From CAZEMR01 sp964513465 (GTDB lineage Bacteria; Bacteroidota; Ignavibacteria; Kapaibacteriales; UBA2268), in assembly GCA_964513465.1 (NCBI GenBank), contig CAZEMR010000073.1, positions 1-15,198 of the forward strand: a DNA stretch of 15,198 nucleotides, in the 5' to 3' direction. The stretch's first letter is position 1; each line of letters opens with the position of its first letter. The notes under the pieces were generated by a model. That model made no database searches. It saw only the letters and a program-made list of their open reading frames with translations, and was not told the DNA's origin. Of this stretch, positions 13,218-15,198 are shown in pieces. Position numbers and translations under genes: made by a program.

Positions 13218-14878
13218 CAAAATATTTGAAAATAAAAACGCCGGCAGCAGGCCACGCAGCCGAGCTGGCATCCGATTATAAACTAAAGAACCACGGCCTG
13301 GTTTTTCTGGAGACCGCCTTCTGGAATCTGCCCACTCCGGCGCTGATCGAAGAAGCAATCTTCCGCGGCGAAGGCCACATGGTTCATGGCGGGCCCTTTC
13401 TGGTGCGCACAGGAAAATGGACCGCACGCGCAGCAAACGACAAATACGTCGTTCGCGAGCAGACCACCGAGGACAGAATATGGTGGGGCGAATACAACCG
13501 CCCGATGAGCCCTGCGAAATTCGAAGGCGTATTCGCGCGGCTTCAGGCATATCTGCAGGGCGAGGAGCTATTCGTTCAGGATTGCTACGTCGGCGCCGAT
13601 AAGAACTACCGCATGCCTATCCGCATTATCACCGATCTTGCGTGGCAGAGCCACTTTGCGCGGAATATGTTCATCCCGATCGAGAATCGCGACGAACTCA
13701 AAAATCACGTGCCTCAGTTCACTCTGATCGCTTCGCCTTCGTTCAAATGCGACCCGCGAATCGACGGCACTCGCAGCGAAACCGCTATGATCATCAATTT
13801 TGCGCAGCGCATCGCAATAGTTGCCGGTTCGATGTACGGCGGCGAAATCAAGAAAACTATTTTCACCGTGATGAATTTCCTCAAACCGCTCGAAAACGTG
13901 ATGGCCATGCACTGCTCGGCCAACGTCGGCAAAAAGCGTAACGACGCCGCTCTGTTCTTCGGACTCAGCGGCACCGGAAAAACCACGCTTTCGGCGGACC
14001 CCACGCGCAAGCTCATCGGCGACGACGAACACGGCTGGAGCGAGGACGGCATTTTCAACTTCGAGGGCGGCTGCTACGCAAAAGTGATCCGACTCTCGGC
14101 CGAGAACGAGCCCGAAATCTACGCTACCACGCGCAAATACGGCACAATTCTCGAAAACGTCGTTTACGATCCGGCAAGCCGCCGCATCGATCTCGACGAC
14201 GACCGCAACACCGAGAACACCCGCGCGTCGTATCCGATGGATTTCATCGACAACGCTGTCGCAGCCAAAAAAGTGGACGCGCACCCCGAGAACGTGATAT
14301 TCCTTACCTGCGACGCCCAGGGCGTCATGCCGCCAATCGCGCGGCTCAACGACGAGCAGGCCATGTATCACTTCATCAGCGGCTATACGTCTAAGATCGC
14401 CGGCACCGAGATCGGCCTCGGCATCGAACCCGAGATCGCATTCAGCGCATGTTTCGGCGCGCCATTCATGGTGCACCATCCTTATGTATATGCAAAAATG
14501 CTTATGGAAAAAATGCGCGCGCATAACTCCCGCTGCTGGCTGATCAACACCGGCTGGGTAGGCGGCAAATTCGGCGTCGGCAAGCGCATCAGCATCCGCC
14601 ACACACGCAATATGCTCAACGCCGCGCTCGACGGAAAGCTCGACGATGTGGAATACCGCACTGATAAGCTCTTCGGATTCAAATGCCCGCTAACGTGTCC
14701 GGACGTCCCCGCCGACGTGCTCGAACCATCGAACGCATGGGGCGACAAAAAGGAATACTGGAAAAAATACGACGCACTCGCAGCGCGGTATATCGAGAAC
14801 TTCAAGCTATACAAAGAGGACGTGCCGCCGGAAGTCTATGCCGCCGGTCCGCGCCGCATGAAGGACATCGAAGACTAA
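13214..14878 (+). CDS. pckA: ATP-dependent phosphoenolpyruvate carboxykinase
   Basis: PckA converts oxaloacetate and ATP to phosphoenolpyruvate, CO2 and ADP, the entry step of gluconeogenesis (or the reverse, carboxylating reaction in some anaerobes). The 554-residue length is normal for the ATP type. Visible features are Arg65 in HGGPFLVRTGKW, the metal-site Lys213/Lys214 and His233 (YGGEIKKTIFTVMN and AMHCSANVG), the kinase-1a P-loop GLSGTGKTTLS (250-260) and the ATP-PEPCK signature LIGDDEHGW (267-275). ENTRASYP supplies the conserved Arg337. All expected catalytic residues are present. The ATG at 13214-13216 is chosen over a TTG two codons earlier because it overlaps the upstream stop as ATGA and has GAGGGA about seven bases before it. 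A strong terminator follows 25 bases after the stop, so the aminotransferase and pckA form a two-gene operon. Confidence 0.98.
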   Translation: MTKYLKIKTPAAGHAAELASDYKLKNHGLVFLETAFWNLPTPALIEEAIFRGEGHMVHGGPFLVRTGKWTARAANDKYVVREQTTEDRIWWGEYNRPMSPAKFEGVFARLQAYLQGEELFVQDCYVGADKNYRMPIRIITDLAWQSHFARNMFIPIENRDELKNHVPQFTLIASPSFKCDPRIDGTRSETAMIINFAQRIAIVAGSMYGGEIKKTIFTVMNFLKPLENVMAMHCSANVGKKRNDAALFFGLSGTGKTTLSADPTRKLIGDDEHGWSEDGIFNFEGGCYAKVIRLSAENEPEIYATTRKYGTILENVVYDPASRRIDLDDDRNTENTRASYPMDFIDNAVAAKKVDAHPENVIFLTCDAQGVMPPIARLNDEQAMYHFISGYTSKIAGTEIGLGIEPEIAFSACFGAPFMVHHPYVYAKMLMEKMRAHNSRCWLINTGWVGGKFGVGKRISIRHTRNMLNAALDGKLDDVEYRTDKLFGFKCPLTCPDVPADVLEPSNAWGDKKEYWKKYDALAARYIENFKLYKEDVPPEVYAAGPRRMKDIED

Positions 14879-14903
14879 GATTACATATATTTATATATGC
14901 ACT

Positions 14904-14933
14904 GGCAGGCCAATCGCGGCCTGCCTTTTTTTT
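14904..14933 (+). terminator. Strong Rho-independent terminator after pckA
   Basis: GGCAGGCC (14904-14911) and GGCCTGCC (14918-14925) form a perfect eight-base GC-rich stem with a six-base loop, followed by eight T (14926-14933). It lies 25 bases beyond the pckA stop and is the clearest terminator in the window. Confidence 0.92.
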
Positions 14934-14950
14934 GGTTGGGCAATGATTGT

Positions 14951-14979
14951 GGCAACGGGCTAAAGCCCGTTGTTGCCGT
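14951..14979. repeat. Short-loop palindrome with GGGCT-AA-AGCCC core
   Basis: CAACGGGCT (14953-14961), AA, AGCCCGTTG (14964-14972) form a perfect nine-base stem; flanking GGC (14951) and GCC (to 14977) could extend it around a TT bulge. There is no T-run on either strand. The form resembles dispersed intergenic palindromes found in many genomes, including Bacteroidota relatives. Confidence 0.6.
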
Positions 14980-15004
14980 GGAGTATCGGAGTACGCAACC
15001 GCAA

Positions 15005-15024
15005 CAGAGGGCTTCAGCCCTCTG
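15005..15024. repeat. Sister palindrome with GGGCT-TC-AGCCC core
   Basis: CAGAGGGCT (15005-15013), TC, AGCCCTCTG (15016-15024) form a perfect nine-base stem. The core is the same as in the hairpin 50 bases upstream, but the outer four pairs differ (CAGA/TCTG against CAAC/GTTG), both arms having changed together. Confidence 0.6.
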
Positions 15025-15053
15025 CGATTCTGGTAGGCTAACGCGCCACAGCC

Positions 15054-15092
15054 GCGTCACTGCGAGGAACGTAGCGACGAAGCAGTCTCTCT
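15054..15092. repeat. Dispersed-repeat-like element (GCGAGGAACGTAGCGACGAAGC type)
   Basis: The stretch around TGCGAGGAACGTAGCGACGA, flanked by ACTGC (15059-15063) and GCAGT (15082-15086), resembles a short interspersed element seen in many unrelated bacterial genomes as 'TCATTGCGAGGA..GAAGCGACGAAGCAATCTC'. The ends can pair as a short stem. It abuts the stop codon of the minus-strand gene to its right. A single copy is visible in this window, so the assignment rests on remembered similarity. Confidence 0.5.
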
Positions 15093-15198
15093 CACATCTT
15101 CACAAACTTCAGCGCCCTGCCGCCCACGCGGACGAAGTAGAATCCCGGCGCCAGATGCGACACATCCACCCGCGGCCCCTCGGCGCTCATGATATTCA
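15092..15198 (-). CDS. C-terminal end of a T9SS type A sorting domain protein (runs off window)
   Basis: The last 34 codons and TGA (15092-15094) of a minus-strand gene whose body lies beyond the right edge. The visible tail, NIMSAEGPRVDVSHLAPGF then YFVRVGGRALKFVKM, has the hallmark ending of a type IX secretion C-terminal domain: 'VDVS.L.PG.Y+++V..' followed by a basic, hydrophobic finish with K near the end. It parallels the end of the transglutaminase-domain protein (SGAYYYRLRVGGRYMSGIIMLAK). It is therefore a secreted or cell-surface protein; the cargo domain cannot be seen. Confidence 0.8.
   Translation of the reverse strand, partial: NIMSAEGPRVDVSHLAPGFYFVRVGGRALKFVKM

Noticed and set aside
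13568..14602. Long open frame (344 codons) on the minus strand across pckA
   Set aside because: It lies fully antisense to pckA, whose motifs are unambiguous. The translation is rich in V, A, D, H and E in a pattern expected from the complement of GC-rich codons, and shows no domain.

Overview
The window looks like a scaffold from a member of the Bacteroidota–Chlorobiota–Ignavibacteriota superphylum, most plausibly an Ignavibacteria- or Kapabacteria-like lineage. The evidence is a combination: type IX secretion (T9SS) type A C-terminal sorting domains on two proteins, two tandem head-GIN (DUF2807) lipoproteins, promoters resembling the Bacteroidota TTG/TAnnTTTG pattern, and a core flagellar export gene cluster. 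Most classical Bacteroidia lack flagella, whereas several deeper lineages of the superphylum keep them. Coding DNA is moderately GC-rich and the spacers are strikingly AT-rich. The taxonomic placement is inference from gene content only.

Layout. Positions 1-3963 (minus strand) hold a flagellar type III export gate operon transcribed fliP-fliQ-fliR-flhB-flhA. flhA runs off the window. flhB is broken by an in-frame amber codon and by a 10-N assembly gap. A 343-base divergent spacer (3964-4306) separates fliP from rplS (plus strand), which has a near-ideal Bacteroidota-type promoter. After rplS and a hairpin terminator come two overlapping glycosyltransferase genes (GT2 of the WaaE/LgtF type, then GT4), probably for lipopolysaccharide core or another surface glycan. 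Converging on them (minus strand, 6662-8894) is an apparent three-gene unit: two paralogous head-GIN lipoproteins followed by purN. The purN terminator hairpin lies inside the 3' end of the GT4 gene. Next on the minus strand is an 882-residue secreted multidomain protein with a transglutaminase-like domain and a T9SS sorting domain. A 313-base divergent spacer leads to a plus-strand pair, an aspartate-type aminotransferase and ATP-dependent PEP carboxykinase, which overlap by ATGA and end at a strong terminator. The last 270 bases hold two sister hairpins, a dispersed-repeat-like element and the C-terminal tail of another T9SS cargo protein (minus strand, running off the window).

How the genes fit together. 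The aminotransferase and PckA form a coherent metabolic pair: aspartate to oxaloacetate to phosphoenolpyruvate, i.e. gluconeogenesis from amino acids. The fli/flh genes form the inner-membrane export gate of a flagellum. The glycosyltransferases, lipoproteins and T9SS cargoes all point to the cell envelope. I see no CRISPR array, tRNA, rRNA, transposase or phage gene, and no clearly new defence or mobile system. The points most worth a second look are the interrupted flhB, the 7-coil/10-coil lipoprotein pair, the palindrome over the aminotransferase promoter, and the hairpin/repeat cluster at the right end.
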